From Blastococcus saxobsidens (GTDB lineage Bacteria > Actinomycetota > Actinomycetes > Mycobacteriales > Geodermatophilaceae), in assembly GCF_010682065.1 (NCBI RefSeq), contig NZ_JAAGWG010000001.1, positions 124,001-188,000 of the forward strand: 64,000 bases of DNA, written 5' to 3'. The position numbers were made by a program, and so were the translations under genes. The notes under the pieces were generated by a model. The model was not told the DNA's origin. It ran no database searches and saw nothing but the letters and a program-made list of their open reading frames with translations. Each line of letters opens with the position of its first letter. Position 1 is the stretch's first letter. Shown piece after piece: positions 19,415-28,249 of the stretch.

Positions 19415-20919
19415 CGCCCCGCTCGCCGGCGGAGCGCGGAGCGCACCACCGCTGCCCGCTCCGGCTGCCAACGCCGGGCGGCGGGCCACCAGAGGCCGAG
19501 GTATGCGACGCCGGCGAACAGCAGCGCCGGCACGACCGGCACCGGGAGCAGCGCGATCCCGAGTGCTGGCAGCAGGGCCAGCAGCGGTAGGGCGAGAGGA
19601 GAGAGGGCTGCGACCCCGCCCAGATGTCGCCGGGCCATGACGACGAGGTGCACCGTGTTGACCAGGAAGGCGGCGGTCGTGGTGATGGCCGCACCCAGCG
19701 AGGCGAGCGGCGGTAGCAGCGCGAGGTTGGCGACGATGTTCACGGTGGCCGCGATGAGGGTGCTGACCATCGGGACACCGCTCCGGCCGGCCGCGACGAA
19801 AGCGTTGCCCAACAGGTAGGCGTAGGCGAACAAGAGCGGCGTGGGCGCCAGCCACCACAGCGTGGACGTCCCGCTCTCGGCGTAGTAGTCACCGAAGAGC
19901 AGTGCAAGTATGTCGTGGCCGCGAACGATGGCCAGGCCGGCGAAGGGTATGAAGACGAACCCGGCGACGGCGAGCCCGTGCTCCAGGGCGCGGCGCAGCG
20001 CCGGCGGATCGGCTGCCGCGGCCATCGCCGGGTAGACGACCCGGGAGACCGCCCAGGTGAAGAACAGCACCGTCTCGACGACCCGGAACGGTGCGGCGTA
20101 CTCGGCGACCGTGTCGTCTCCGTGGAACCAGCCGAGCAGCACGGAGTCCGCTCGGAACAGCAGCATCGCCAGCAGCGCGTCGATGCCCACCGGCACCGAC
20201 CGGCGGGCGGTGAGGGCCAGGTCGGACCTGCCCACCCCTCCCCATCCCGGCCTCACTCCCATCCGGGCGACGGTGCCGAAAAGGGCGACCGTGCCCACCA
20301 GGGTGACCGTCAGGTAGACGGCAGCCAGGCCGGCCAGCCCCATACCGGCGGCCAGAGCGAGGACGCCGGCGATAGCCGTGAGCAGACGCTGTCCCACCAG
20401 CACGAGAGCTGCGGCCGACTGTCGCCGCAGCACGCCGGCGACGGCTCGTGGGGCGTGGGCGTAGCTCTCCAGGACTGCGGCGGCCAGGAGTGCCACCAGG
20501 GTGAACCGGTCGGCCGGCGACGGACGGGTGGCCAGGCCGAACCCGGCACCGACGAGGAGGACCGGCAACGCCAGCGCGGTGCGCAGCATCAGCAGCTGGG
20601 CGTACTGGCCAGGAAGCCGGCTGGTGTCGGAGCCGGTCTGCTGGACCAGCAGCGCGTCCAGCCCCCACGTGGGCAGTGCGGCCAGGAGCATGCCGAAGGC
20701 CAGCGCGTAGGAGAAAGAGCCGAACTCGCCGGGGCTGAGCTCGCGGACGGCGTACATCAGCAGGACGAGGGTGAAGACCTTGCCGCCGACCTCCGCCAGG
20801 GCGAGCACCGCGACCGTCCGAGCCCCGCGGGCGGCGCCGGCTGGGGCCTCCGGCGCAGCGGCGCCGGCCGGAGAGTTCACCTGGGCCCGGGCCGAGACGG
20901 CGTCGTCCTGGCCGGACAC
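19411..20919 (-). CDS. Polysaccharide flippase, Wzx/MATE-like
   Basis: Moves lipid-linked repeat units across the membrane. The 502-residue protein has 13-14 hydrophobic helices and family features: VRELSPGEFGSFSYALAFG near residue 65, SVPVGIDALLAMLLFRADSV in the middle, and a helix-rich C-terminus ending in Arg-rich residues. The GTG at 20919 follows GGGGGGAGG; an upstream ATG at 20997 gives an unlikely cytoplasmic extension. It is the first gene of a coupled Wzx-GT4-GT2 operon and is divergent from the second Wzz gene. Confidence 0.92.
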   Translation of the reverse strand: MSGQDDAVSARAQVNSPAGAAAPEAPAGAARGARTVAVLALAEVGGKVFTLVLLMYAVRELSPGEFGSFSYALAFGMLLAALPTWGLDALLVQQTGSDTSRLPGQYAQLLMLRTALALPVLLVGAGFGLATRPSPADRFTLVALLAAAVLESYAHAPRAVAGVLRRQSAAALVLVGQRLLTAIAGVLALAAGMGLAGLAAVYLTVTLVGTVALFGTVARMGVRPGWGGVGRSDLALTARRSVPVGIDALLAMLLFRADSVLLGWFHGDDTVAEYAAPFRVVETVLFFTWAVSRVVYPAMAAAADPPALRRALEHGLAVAGFVFIPFAGLAIVRGHDILALLFGDYYAESGTSTLWWLAPTPLLFAYAYLLGNAFVAAGRSGVPMVSTLIAATVNIVANLALLPPLASLGAAITTTAAFLVNTVHLVVMARRHLGGVAALSPLALPLLALLPALGIALLPVPVVPALLFAGVAYLGLWWPAARRWQPERAAVVRSALRRRAGR

Positions 20920-21108
20920 GGTCCTCCCCCCTTGGTGCACGATCCCCAACTCTAGGCAGCGGGAGACGCGGGAGGGGCTCAGCGGCGGCTTTCGCACCCC
21001 GCGCGAGTGAGAGTCGACCAGGGGGAAGGATCCACTGGTGTCAGCTTGGCCGAGAATGGCGCCGATGGGACTGGCACAGCGCCAGCGGGTTCTCAGAGAG
21101 GCGCACGC

Positions 21109-22104
21109 GTGCCGGAGTCGTCACTGCCGAGGATCCTGGCCGTTCTCCGGGCCCGTGCCCTCCTGATCGCCGTCCTCGCTGTCCCCGTGGTGGCGGCCGG
21201 GTTCGGGTACGCGGCGACGCGGGAACCGGTGTACCGCTCGGACGTCGTCGTCACGTTCACACCCGCCTATGCGCCGGCGGCCGACAACTCGTTCCTGCGT
21301 CTGGTGCGCTCCTACCAGCTGGTGGCGACCAGCTCCGATGCCCTGCGAGAGGCCGAGGGCGAGGCCGGACTCGAGCGCGGGAGTCTCAGCGACGCCGTCA
21401 CGGTCGAGAGCCCCGGGGACACACTCCAGCTGGGTCTGTCGGTGGTCACGGACGACGCCGGCGACAGCGCGCGGGCCGCCGAGGCCATCGCCGACGTCGT
21501 CGTCCGGATCGCCGGCCAGGACCCACTGGTCTCGGCGGACCTGCTGATCGGTCCGACGGAGGGGGAGAACTTGACGCCGCTCCGGCAGAGGCTCGCCGTC
21601 GTCGCCGGGCTCGCGCTCGCGGCCGTGCCCGGCGTCCCAGTTGCGCTGCTCCTGGAGGGTGCCCGCCCGCGCGTGCGGGTGCGCGAGGACGTGGCGGAAC
21701 TGGGAGTGCCGCTGCTGCTCTCGCTCCGCGGGCGGGAACTGCGCCGGTGGGCCGCCGACCCCGCCTCGGCGGAGGTCCCTTCCGGTGTGATCGCGCTGCG
21801 CGCCGAGCTGGCCGAGGTGCTGGTCCAGAGGGGTTCGGACACGGTCCTCCTGACCTCGCCGGACAGGACCGCGGAGGCGGTCGTGATCGAGCTCGCCGAC
21901 GCGCTCACTGCACGGGGTGAAGGGCCAGCGGTGCTCGCTCGACCCGGACTGCTGGTCGAGGAAGACGCCCTCACCGCCACACGCGGGCACCACGTCACCG
22001 TCCTGGTGCTGCCGGCCGGCACCTCGCGTGAGCGGGCGGCGGACTGCGTCGAGCTGCTCGGGCGCCGCGGCGCCGAGTGCGCCGGAGCGGTGCTGGTCCG
22101 CTGA
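21109..22104 (+). CDS. Second Wzz-like protein with degenerate BY-kinase-like domain
   Basis: A 331-residue relative of the protein at 13773-15014. It has helix 1 at about residues 12-30, an extracytoplasmic domain with YRSDVVVTFTPAYAPAADNS, helix 2 near residues 165-185, and a cytoplasmic tail. In that tail VIALRAELAEVLVQRGSDTV and LLTSPDRTAEAVVIELADAL occupy the place of the EAFRTLRTN and P-loop segments of BY-kinases. No GxxxxGK(S/T) is present. The GTG at 21109 has AGAGAGG upstream and is preferred to the one at 21007. It ends 4 bases from a convergent acyltransferase gene. Confidence 0.8.
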   Translation: MPESSLPRILAVLRARALLIAVLAVPVVAAGFGYAATREPVYRSDVVVTFTPAYAPAADNSFLRLVRSYQLVATSSDALREAEGEAGLERGSLSDAVTVESPGDTLQLGLSVVTDDAGDSARAAEAIADVVVRIAGQDPLVSADLLIGPTEGENLTPLRQRLAVVAGLALAAVPGVPVALLLEGARPRVRVREDVAELGVPLLLSLRGRELRRWAADPASAEVPSGVIALRAELAEVLVQRGSDTVLLTSPDRTAEAVVIELADALTARGEGPAVLARPGLLVEEDALTATRGHHVTVLVLPAGTSRERAADCVELLGRRGAECAGAVLVR

Positions 22105-22108
22105 CCGG

Positions 22109-23125
22109 CTACGCGCGGCGCCGCGCCGCGGCCGTCACGGCCAGCCGACCGCGGGCAGTGAGCGGCACGGCGACGGTGCAGACGTCGGCCTGCGCGTCGG
22201 CGAAGCGGGCCTTGTAGGGCTCGCCCCCACGCAACAGGCGGTACTCGCCCATCCCGTCCTCGAGCGCGGCTCGGATCGCGTGGGCCAGCAGCAGGAAGCC
22301 GACGGAGTGGGCGTCGAAGGCCGGGTTCCGTCCGCCCTGGTGGAAGTACTCGGCTCCGGCGAACCGGAAGCCGTGCAGGGATGCCACCGGCTCTCCGTCG
22401 AGCTCGAGCACCCACAGACGCAGGCGACCGGCGGCCAGGGCCACCGCGGCGAACTCGATCTGGAAGCGTCGCTCGCGGCCGCTGGCGAACCCGGCATCCG
22501 TGCCCCAGCGCTGCTGGTGCAACGTGAAGAGCGTGGCCATGTCCCGGTCGAAGGTTTCTTCGTCGGCCAGCCGGAGAACCACCCGGAAGTCCCGGTGCAG
22601 TCGCCGCTCCTTGCGCCGGGCCTGCTCGCGGAAGTTCCGGCTGCGGGCAGCCAGGAACTCGTCCCAGGTGTCGTACGAGAGCGTCACGACGGGGCTGGGC
22701 TCGAAGCGCAGGACCGTGCCGCCGAGCTGCTCGGCCCACGCCTCGGAGACGGGTACGTCGTTGGCGACGAACAGGTCGTGCCGCGGTCGGCCGCCGAGGA
22801 ACGTGCGTAGCTCCCGGAGTGCGGAGGGCACCTGCGACGCCGACCCCAGGATGCCCAGCTGGTCGGCGGGGCCGGCTCCGAGCAGGCGGGCCTGGCGGAG
22901 CATCCGACCGGTGGAGGAGAGGGCCATGAAGGCGCCGGACCCCGGTACCGGGACGACGTGCGGTCGGGCGTTCTGGCCGTAGTGCCGCCACCAGCACTGC
23001 GCCCAGGCGTGCGTCAGAAAGATGTTGCCCGCCTCCGCGGCCAGTGCGTCCCAGTCCTCCGCGGAGGGCCCCGGTAGTTCCGCCACCGGCGGGACGCCCA
23101 CCACGTCCTGCTCACGCCCGGACAT
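22109..23125 (-). CDS. GNAT/BioF2-like acyltransferase
   Basis: A 338-residue member of the FemAB/BioF2-type GNAT group. NIFLTHAWAQCWWRHYGQNA marks the N-terminus, then RSRNFREQARRKERRLHRDF forms the basic helix. ALAAGRLRLWVLELDGEPVA and YFHQGGRNPAFDAHSVGFLL form the acyl-CoA-binding half, and LLRGGEPYKARFAD closes it. It probably transfers an acyl or amino-acid group to the polysaccharide or a precursor. ATG 23125 lies inside the 3' end of the upstream phosphotransferase gene (14-nt overlap), which supports coupling and rejects the longer frame. Confidence 0.8.
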   Translation of the reverse strand: MSGREQDVVGVPPVAELPGPSAEDWDALAAEAGNIFLTHAWAQCWWRHYGQNARPHVVPVPGSGAFMALSSTGRMLRQARLLGAGPADQLGILGSASQVPSALRELRTFLGGRPRHDLFVANDVPVSEAWAEQLGGTVLRFEPSPVVTLSYDTWDEFLAARSRNFREQARRKERRLHRDFRVVLRLADEETFDRDMATLFTLHQQRWGTDAGFASGRERRFQIEFAAVALAAGRLRLWVLELDGEPVASLHGFRFAGAEYFHQGGRNPAFDAHSVGFLLLAHAIRAALEDGMGEYRLLRGGEPYKARFADAQADVCTVAVPLTARGRLAVTAAARRRA

Positions 23126-24359
23126 GGAGGCCCTCGGTGGAGTGGGCCCGGACCAGCGACTCCAGCTGCCGGGCGACGAGCGCCGCAGACGTGGGGTGAC
23201 TCCCGGGTCGCTGCATCCGGTGGCCGAGGTGGCGGGCGAACCACACGAGCTCGAGGTCGGGGACCAGCTGGGCGGGCGTGCCCGACCGAGCGACCACCTC
23301 GGTGGCGGCGGCTCGGAGAGCGGCCCCGTAGGGCCCGTAGCACCAGGCAGCGGTGAAGGCGTCACCCAGGATCTCCTCGCTCCAGCGCACGAGCCCGATG
23401 CCCTGCTCCAGCCAGGCCAGACCGGCGTTCCACAGATCCCCGCCGGGCAGTCCGCGATCCTCCCCTCCCTCCCAGTCCACGAGACCGGACAGCCGACCTT
23501 CGTGCATGAGCACGTTCTGCGGCGATACGTCGTTGTGGCCGAGGACCACGGAGGAGCGGGCCCGCACCCGCGCCACCGCGCCGGCCACGGCGTCTCTCGT
23601 GTCCTCGGACAGCAGTGAGCCGGCGAGAGCGGCATCGATCACGCCGTCCGTCACCGCGTCAGGAACACCGGGCGCGGCCGTGGCGGCGGCCAGGTCGCCG
23701 AGTCCTGCCGCAAGGGTGGCGAGCTCAGCCGGCCAGGTCAGGGCGGCGGATCGTCCGACCCGGATGGGAGCCACCCGTAGCGCACGACCGGGCAGCCCTC
23801 GCTGGAGGCTGTCGACGCCGGGCAAGGAGCCGAGCGCCCGCGGCGCCACTCCTGCCGGAGCCGCCCGGCTCAGCGCTGCGGCCTCGTGGTGAACCCCCGG
23901 ATCGGCCCCGTGGGCCGTTTTCGCGACGACGAGCGGGGTGGCATCACCCGGCGCGAAGAAGAACGCGGTGCGGGCTGCGGCCCGCTCCAGCTCGAGTACC
24001 GAGAGCGACCGTCCCGGGGGCAGCGAGGGGTCGCGGGCCACCAGCTCGTCCCATCGGGCGAGCACGGTCTCGACCTGGGCGGACGGACCGGGCGCGGGAC
24101 GGAGCCGGCCGGCTCGGCGGAGTGCCGCGGCCGTGGCCCGCTGCGGAATCCCCAGCCGGCCCACGGTCGTCCAGAGGAGTCGGGGCCTGCGGACGGCGGG
24201 AAGCCCGTACCGGAGTGCCTCCCGGGTCAACGAGACGTAGAAGCGGGCCGGTTCGGGCGCTCCGACCTCGACGATCGCAGCCCAGGGGCGGCTGACGTGG
24301 GTCCATGTGCGGGTACGCGCAGTCACGCGGGCGGTGCCGCGCGGCGCCCGGCAGCGCAC
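23112..24359 (-). CDS. Phosphotransferase-fold protein (APH/choline-kinase-like)
   Basis: A 415-residue kinase-like protein. The N-terminal 110 residues are of unclear origin. ATPLVVAKTAHGADPGVHHE carries the ATP-binding lysine region, VVLGHNDVSPQNVLMHEGRL is the Brenner catalytic loop (HND replacing the usual HGD, with Asp and Asn kept), and GLVDWEGGEDRGLPGGDLWN holds the metal-binding Asp. The family phosphorylates small molecules such as choline or sugars. In this locus a sugar or polyol substrate is likely, but this is inference. The GTG at 24359 follows GGAGGG; 24326 is an alternative. Confidence 0.8.
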   Translation of the reverse strand: MRCRAPRGTARVTARTRTWTHVSRPWAAIVEVGAPEPARFYVSLTREALRYGLPAVRRPRLLWTTVGRLGIPQRATAAALRRAGRLRPAPGPSAQVETVLARWDELVARDPSLPPGRSLSVLELERAAARTAFFFAPGDATPLVVAKTAHGADPGVHHEAAALSRAAPAGVAPRALGSLPGVDSLQRGLPGRALRVAPIRVGRSAALTWPAELATLAAGLGDLAAATAAPGVPDAVTDGVIDAALAGSLLSEDTRDAVAGAVARVRARSSVVLGHNDVSPQNVLMHEGRLSGLVDWEGGEDRGLPGGDLWNAGLAWLEQGIGLVRWSEEILGDAFTAAWCYGPYGAALRAAATEVVARSGTPAQLVPDLELVWFARHLGHRMQRPGSHPTSAALVARQLESLVRAHSTEGLHVRA

Positions 24360-24570
24360 GACCCTCCGGGCGCGGCACCAGCGTCAGCCATCTCGAACCC
24401 CCACATCCCGTGGCGACCCCGACCGGGTCCGGCACGGCCCTGGCCGCCACATCCGGGCTCATTCTCTCCTAGGCCCGCGCCCCGTGCGCGGCCCGAGGGA
24501 GTCGCACACCTCACCGGTCCCCTCGTGCAGGGACGGGCGCAGCCGTCATTGTTCGTGCACCCTGGGGGAC

Positions 24571-25773
24571 GTGGACCTGGCGGTGGGGAGGAGACGGAGC
24601 CCCGTCGCGACCCACCGCGGCCGGTCGGGGCCGGCGTGTCGCTTCCCCCTGGTGGGCGTCCTGCTCCTCGCGCTGGTGCTCGCCACCGGCTGCCTTCCCG
24701 CCGACCGAGGCGGCAGCACCTCCTGGTGGGAGGGGACGACGTGCGGGAGCGCCGCTGCGTCTCCCGCGGCCCTGCCCTCTGCGGACGCCGTCCGGGACGA
24801 CGGCGCGGACCCCTTGGCGGTGGGTGTCCAGTTCCACGGGCTGTGGCAGGAGTACACGGATTCCGAGCGTGCCCGCGTTCTGGACCAGTTCGTGGCAGCC
24901 GGTGTGGAGACGGTCCGGATCGACGTGTCCTGGGCCATGCTGCAGCCCGACGGACCGGACAGCTACAGCGAGTGGGGCGTGGGCTTCGTCGACGACGTGC
25001 TGACCATGGCTCATGAGCGGGGACTCGAGCCGCTCGTCACGCTGTGGCTGTCCCCGGAATGGGCGAGCGAGGACGGGGACGAGCGGGCCCTGCCCACGGA
25101 TCCCGTGGACTACGGTCGCGTCGCTCGATGGGCGGCGCAGCGGTGGCAGGGGAAGGTCGCTGCCTGGGAAGTCTGGAACGAACCCAACGACGACGACTTC
25201 GCACGGAACGCCGACCCGGCCGCCTATGCCGATCTGCTCGAGGCGGCCTACTGCGGGTTCAAGACCGGGGCCCCCGAGACCCCGGTCGTCTTCGGCGGCA
25301 CGTCGTACGTCGACCTGGACTGGATCGCCGCGGCCTACGAGGCCGGTGCCGGTGACCGGTTCGACGTGATGGGCATCCACCCCTACATGGGCGTCGCCGA
25401 CAGCCCGCCGGAGACGCCGGACGGCGGTTCCGGTCGCACACTGGCCGCCGTCGGTGACCTGCACGAGCTGATGGCCGCCAAGGGCGATGCCGACAAGCCC
25501 ATCTGGGTCACCGAGATGGGCTGGAGCGCACATCCCGACACCGGTGACACACCGGACTGGGCGCGCGGCGTGGCCGCCTCCGTCCAGGGTGACTACCTCG
25601 TGCGGGCACTCGATCTGCTGCGGGCGGAGCACCCGTACGTCGAGCGGTTCTACTGGTACACCGACCGCGATCGGCAGACGGGTGACACCCACTACGACAA
25701 CTACGGGCTCCTCACCCAGGACCTTCAACCGAAGCCGGCGTACCGAGCACTGGCCGCGTACCTCCTGCGCTGA
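24571..25773 (+). CDS. Glycoside hydrolase lipoprotein (cellulase/GH39-like clan A)
   Basis: A 400-residue exported lipoprotein. The hydrophobic signal ends in LATGC (Cys41), a lipobox. The mature part is a TIM-barrel hydrolase: VGVQFHGLWQEYTDSERARV opens it, WEVWNEPND carries the acid/base Glu204, and WVTEMGWSAHP carries the nucleophile Glu315, the clan GH-A pattern. It may trim or depolymerise the locus's own polysaccharide, as hydrolases in such loci often do; this is inference. The GTG at 24571 is the likely start, with GTG 24583 also possible. It is divergent from the phosphotransferase and convergent with aat. Confidence 0.85.
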   Translation: MDLAVGRRRSPVATHRGRSGPACRFPLVGVLLLALVLATGCLPADRGGSTSWWEGTTCGSAAASPAALPSADAVRDDGADPLAVGVQFHGLWQEYTDSERARVLDQFVAAGVETVRIDVSWAMLQPDGPDSYSEWGVGFVDDVLTMAHERGLEPLVTLWLSPEWASEDGDERALPTDPVDYGRVARWAAQRWQGKVAAWEVWNEPNDDDFARNADPAAYADLLEAAYCGFKTGAPETPVVFGGTSYVDLDWIAAAYEAGAGDRFDVMGIHPYMGVADSPPETPDGGSGRTLAAVGDLHELMAAKGDADKPIWVTEMGWSAHPDTGDTPDWARGVAASVQGDYLVRALDLLRAEHPYVERFYWYTDRDRQTGDTHYDNYGLLTQDLQPKPAYRALAAYLLR

Positions 25774-25782
25774 CCTCGCCGG

Positions 25783-26502
25783 TCAGCGGGCCGGCGGCTC
25801 CCCGCGCGCCACGTCGAGCAGGCGTGCGGCGGGCAGTCGCTCCGTGGGGAGCCGGGCGGGGAGGCCGCGCGCCCGGCCCAGCAGCTGCAGGAACGTCGCG
25901 CGGTCGACGACCTGGGTGCCCAAAGCCTTGGTGTGCGGGGTGATGTACTGGCAGTCGATTCCGACGCCACCGCCGCTCCGGACACGGTCCGCGAGGTCGA
26001 CGAGGGCGACCTTGGACGCGTGGTCCTCGGTGTGGAAGAGCGATTCGGCGCTGAAGAGGCCGCCGGTCTGCACGCCGAACGTGCCGCCGATCAGCCGGCC
26101 GTCGGGGCTCCATACCTCGATGCTGTGGGCCAGTCCCCGGCGGTGCAGCTCCGCGTAGGTGACGCGCATGTCGCCGGTGATCCACGTGTCGGGCCGGTCG
26201 GCGCAGTGGCCGACGACCTCGTCGAACGCTTCGTCGGCGCTGGTCGCCCAGCCCTTGCTCTTCAGCCGGCGCTCCAGCGTCCGGCCGAGGTGCACGGTTC
26301 CCGCCGTCAGGACGGCCCGTTCCCGTGGGCAGTACCAGGGGATGAGTCGAGAGTCCTCGGACCGAGGAAAGGGGAACCGTCCTGCTGCCGCGCCGCGGAG
26401 AAGGGCTTGCGGCCCGACTCCTGTGGTGACGCGGACGAGATCGCCGCGAGCGACCTCGCGCAGGGTGCGGGCCATGGCAGGGAGCCGCAGGAAGTGCAAC
26501 AC
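25783..26502 (-). CDS. aat: Leucyl/phenylalanyl-tRNA--protein transferase (Aat)
   Basis: Attaches Leu or Phe from aminoacyl-tRNA to N-terminal Lys or Arg of proteins, tagging them for Clp degradation (N-end rule). The 239-residue length fits the family (about 230). Visible motifs are AGRFPFP then PWYCPRERAVL, DTWITGDMRVTYAELHRRG, AHSIEVWS, LIGGTFGVQTGGLFSAESLF, HASKVALVDLADR and DCQYITPH. The GTG at 26502 has GAGGGGG 9 bases upstream; ATG 26475 is an alternative. Its position at the end of a polysaccharide locus is unusual. It lies downstream of, and could be cotranscribed with, the PHP gene at 26536. Confidence 0.88.
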   Translation of the reverse strand: MLHFLRLPAMARTLREVARGDLVRVTTGVGPQALLRGAAAGRFPFPRSEDSRLIPWYCPRERAVLTAGTVHLGRTLERRLKSKGWATSADEAFDEVVGHCADRPDTWITGDMRVTYAELHRRGLAHSIEVWSPDGRLIGGTFGVQTGGLFSAESLFHTEDHASKVALVDLADRVRSGGGVGIDCQYITPHTKALGTQVVDRATFLQLLGRARGLPARLPTERLPAARLLDVARGEPPAR

Positions 26503-26535
26503 GCTCGGTATCCCCCTCTGATCGGGAACCCGAGC

Positions 26536-27594
26536 CTACGGACGCCGGTGGGCCAACCACTCCAGGAGCCGGTCCATCTGCCACGTGTTGATGACCCGGT
26601 CGGGCTCCACGCCGCACTCGATCGCGCGCTCCACGCCGTTGTACTGCCAGTCCAGCTGACCGGGGGCGTGCGCGTCGGTGTCGATGGCGAACTCGCAGCC
26701 GAGCTCGACGGCGAGGGTGAGCAACCGCCGGGGCGGGTCGAGCCGCTCGGGGCGCGAGTTGATCTCCACGGCGGTGCCGAACTCGACGCAGGCGCCGAAC
26801 ACGGCCTCGGCGTCGAACTGGCTCTCCGGGCGGGGCTTCTGCGTGCCGTTGCGCTGCTTGCGGCCGATGACCAGCCGGCCGGTGCAGTGACCGAGGACGT
26901 CGGTGTGCGGATTCGCGACGGCGGTGAGCATGCGGGCCGTCATGGACCTCGCGTCGGCGCGCAGGTCGGAGTGCACGCTGGCGACGACGACGTCGAGCCG
27001 GCCCAGCAGCTCGTCGGTCTGGTCCAGGGAGCCGTCGACGTTGATGTCGCACTCGATGCCGGTGAGGATCCGGAACGGCGCCAGCTCCTCGTTGAGCGCG
27101 GCGACGACGTCCAGCTGCTGCTCCAGCCGCGCGGGGGAGAGGCCGTTGGCGACGGTCAGCCGGGGGGAGTGGTCGGTCAGCGCCATGTACTCGTGGCCCA
27201 GCGCGATCGCGGCCTCGGCCATCTCGCGGATCGGGCTGCCGCCGTCGGACCAGTCGGAGTGCAGGTGCAGGTCACCCCGGAGCGCGGCGCGGAACTCGGC
27301 GACGTCGTCGGCCAGGGGGACCAGCTCGGCGAGGTCCTGCTCGAGCTTCGCCAGGTACTCCGGCACCTGCCCCTTGTGCGCCTGGACGACGACCGCGGCG
27401 GTCTTGGGGCCCACGCCCTTGAGGTCCTTGAGCGTGTTGGTGCGGATCTTGAGGTCCAGCTGCTCGTCGGTCAGCCCGTCGACCACGGCGGCCGCCGTCC
27501 GGAACGCCTGCACCCGGTAGCTGGGCTCGCGGGCGCGCTCCAGGAGAAAGGCGATCCTCCGGAGCGCGGCCGCGGGCGGGAGCGCAGTGCTCAG
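26536..27594 (-). CDS. PHP-domain protein with N-terminal helix-hairpin-helix
   Basis: A 352-residue protein like the C-terminal part of bacterial PolX. Residues 1-100 form a PolX-like helical and HhH segment (RIAFLLERAREPSYRVQAFR, TLKDLKGVGPKTAAVVVQAH). A PHP metal-dependent phosphoesterase domain follows with DLHLHSDWSDG, LTDHSP, ECDIN, VASVHSD, EINSRPERLDPP and DTDAH. The polymerase palm is absent. No ATG, GTG or TTG precedes the conserved start region. The best start is CTG at 27594: it overlaps the upstream stop as CTGA and has GAAGAAGG 7 bases before it. The next GTG would remove conserved residues. Confidence 0.85.
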   Translation of the reverse strand: MSTALPPAAALRRIAFLLERAREPSYRVQAFRTAAAVVDGLTDEQLDLKIRTNTLKDLKGVGPKTAAVVVQAHKGQVPEYLAKLEQDLAELVPLADDVAEFRAALRGDLHLHSDWSDGGSPIREMAEAAIALGHEYMALTDHSPRLTVANGLSPARLEQQLDVVAALNEELAPFRILTGIECDINVDGSLDQTDELLGRLDVVVASVHSDLRADARSMTARMLTAVANPHTDVLGHCTGRLVIGRKQRNGTQKPRPESQFDAEAVFGACVEFGTAVEINSRPERLDPPRRLLTLAVELGCEFAIDTDAHAPGQLDWQYNGVERAIECGVEPDRVINTWQMDRLLEWLAHRRP

Positions 27595-28139
27595 CGGGAG
27601 GCCTTCTTCAGGCGCTTCTCGGTCTGCTTCTGGGCCTTCGCGGCACGCTTCTGCGCCTTCGCGAAGTTCTTCTCCGTGCTGTCGGCGGCCTTCTGGGCGG
27701 CGCGGCGGGCCCGGTAGCCCACCGACGGCTTGCCCTCGGTGTCGACGGCGGCCAGCAGCAGCCCGCCGAGCATGCCCAGGTTTTTCACGAAGTGGGCGAT
27801 CTTCTCGAAGGAGACCTTCGGGTCGCTCTCCTCCCAGAACCGGTGGCCGGCGAGCGTCGTCGGCACGGTGGAACCGGCCAACGCCAGCGACGTCAGGCGC
27901 GGGAACCGGCCGAGGGCCAGCAGCACACCCGCGCCGACCTGCAGCGCGGCGTTGGCCTTGACGTACTGCTCCACGTCGCGGGGCACCTCGACGGGGAGCT
28001 GCTTGTCGGCGGTCTCGGCGAGCTTCTCCACCACGGGGCGGGCGCCCGGCACGCGGTCCTGCGGCTTCCGCAGCGTGCTGATGCCGCCGTAGATGAAGGG
28101 CGTGGCGAGCAGGGGCCGAGCGATCCGGCGAACGAGCAT
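27591..28139 (-). CDS. DoxX-family membrane protein
   Basis: A 182-residue protein with the DoxX-like four-helix core: RIARPLLATPFIYGGISTLR at the N-terminus, AALQVGAGVLLALGRFPRLT, a helix around STVPTTLAGHRFWEESDP, and KNLGMLGGLLLAAVDTEG. The C-terminal 45 residues are Lys/Ala-rich and probably cytoplasmic. Family members are implicated in redox or envelope functions but remain poorly defined. ATG 28139 has GAGGAAAGAGG upstream. Its stop overlaps the presumed CTG start of the PHP gene, so the two are likely coupled. Confidence 0.88.
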   Translation of the reverse strand: MLVRRIARPLLATPFIYGGISTLRKPQDRVPGARPVVEKLAETADKQLPVEVPRDVEQYVKANAALQVGAGVLLALGRFPRLTSLALAGSTVPTTLAGHRFWEESDPKVSFEKIAHFVKNLGMLGGLLLAAVDTEGKPSVGYRARRAAQKAADSTEKNFAKAQKRAAKAQKQTEKRLKKASR

Positions 28140-28249
28140 GGTGACCTCTTTCCTCGATGTCACTGGGGAGTCCCGGGTGCACTGCCCGGAAGATCCACCC
28201 CGCAATCGTTCGCCCGGCGTGCGCCGTCGTCCGCCGATCCCGCGGCCGG

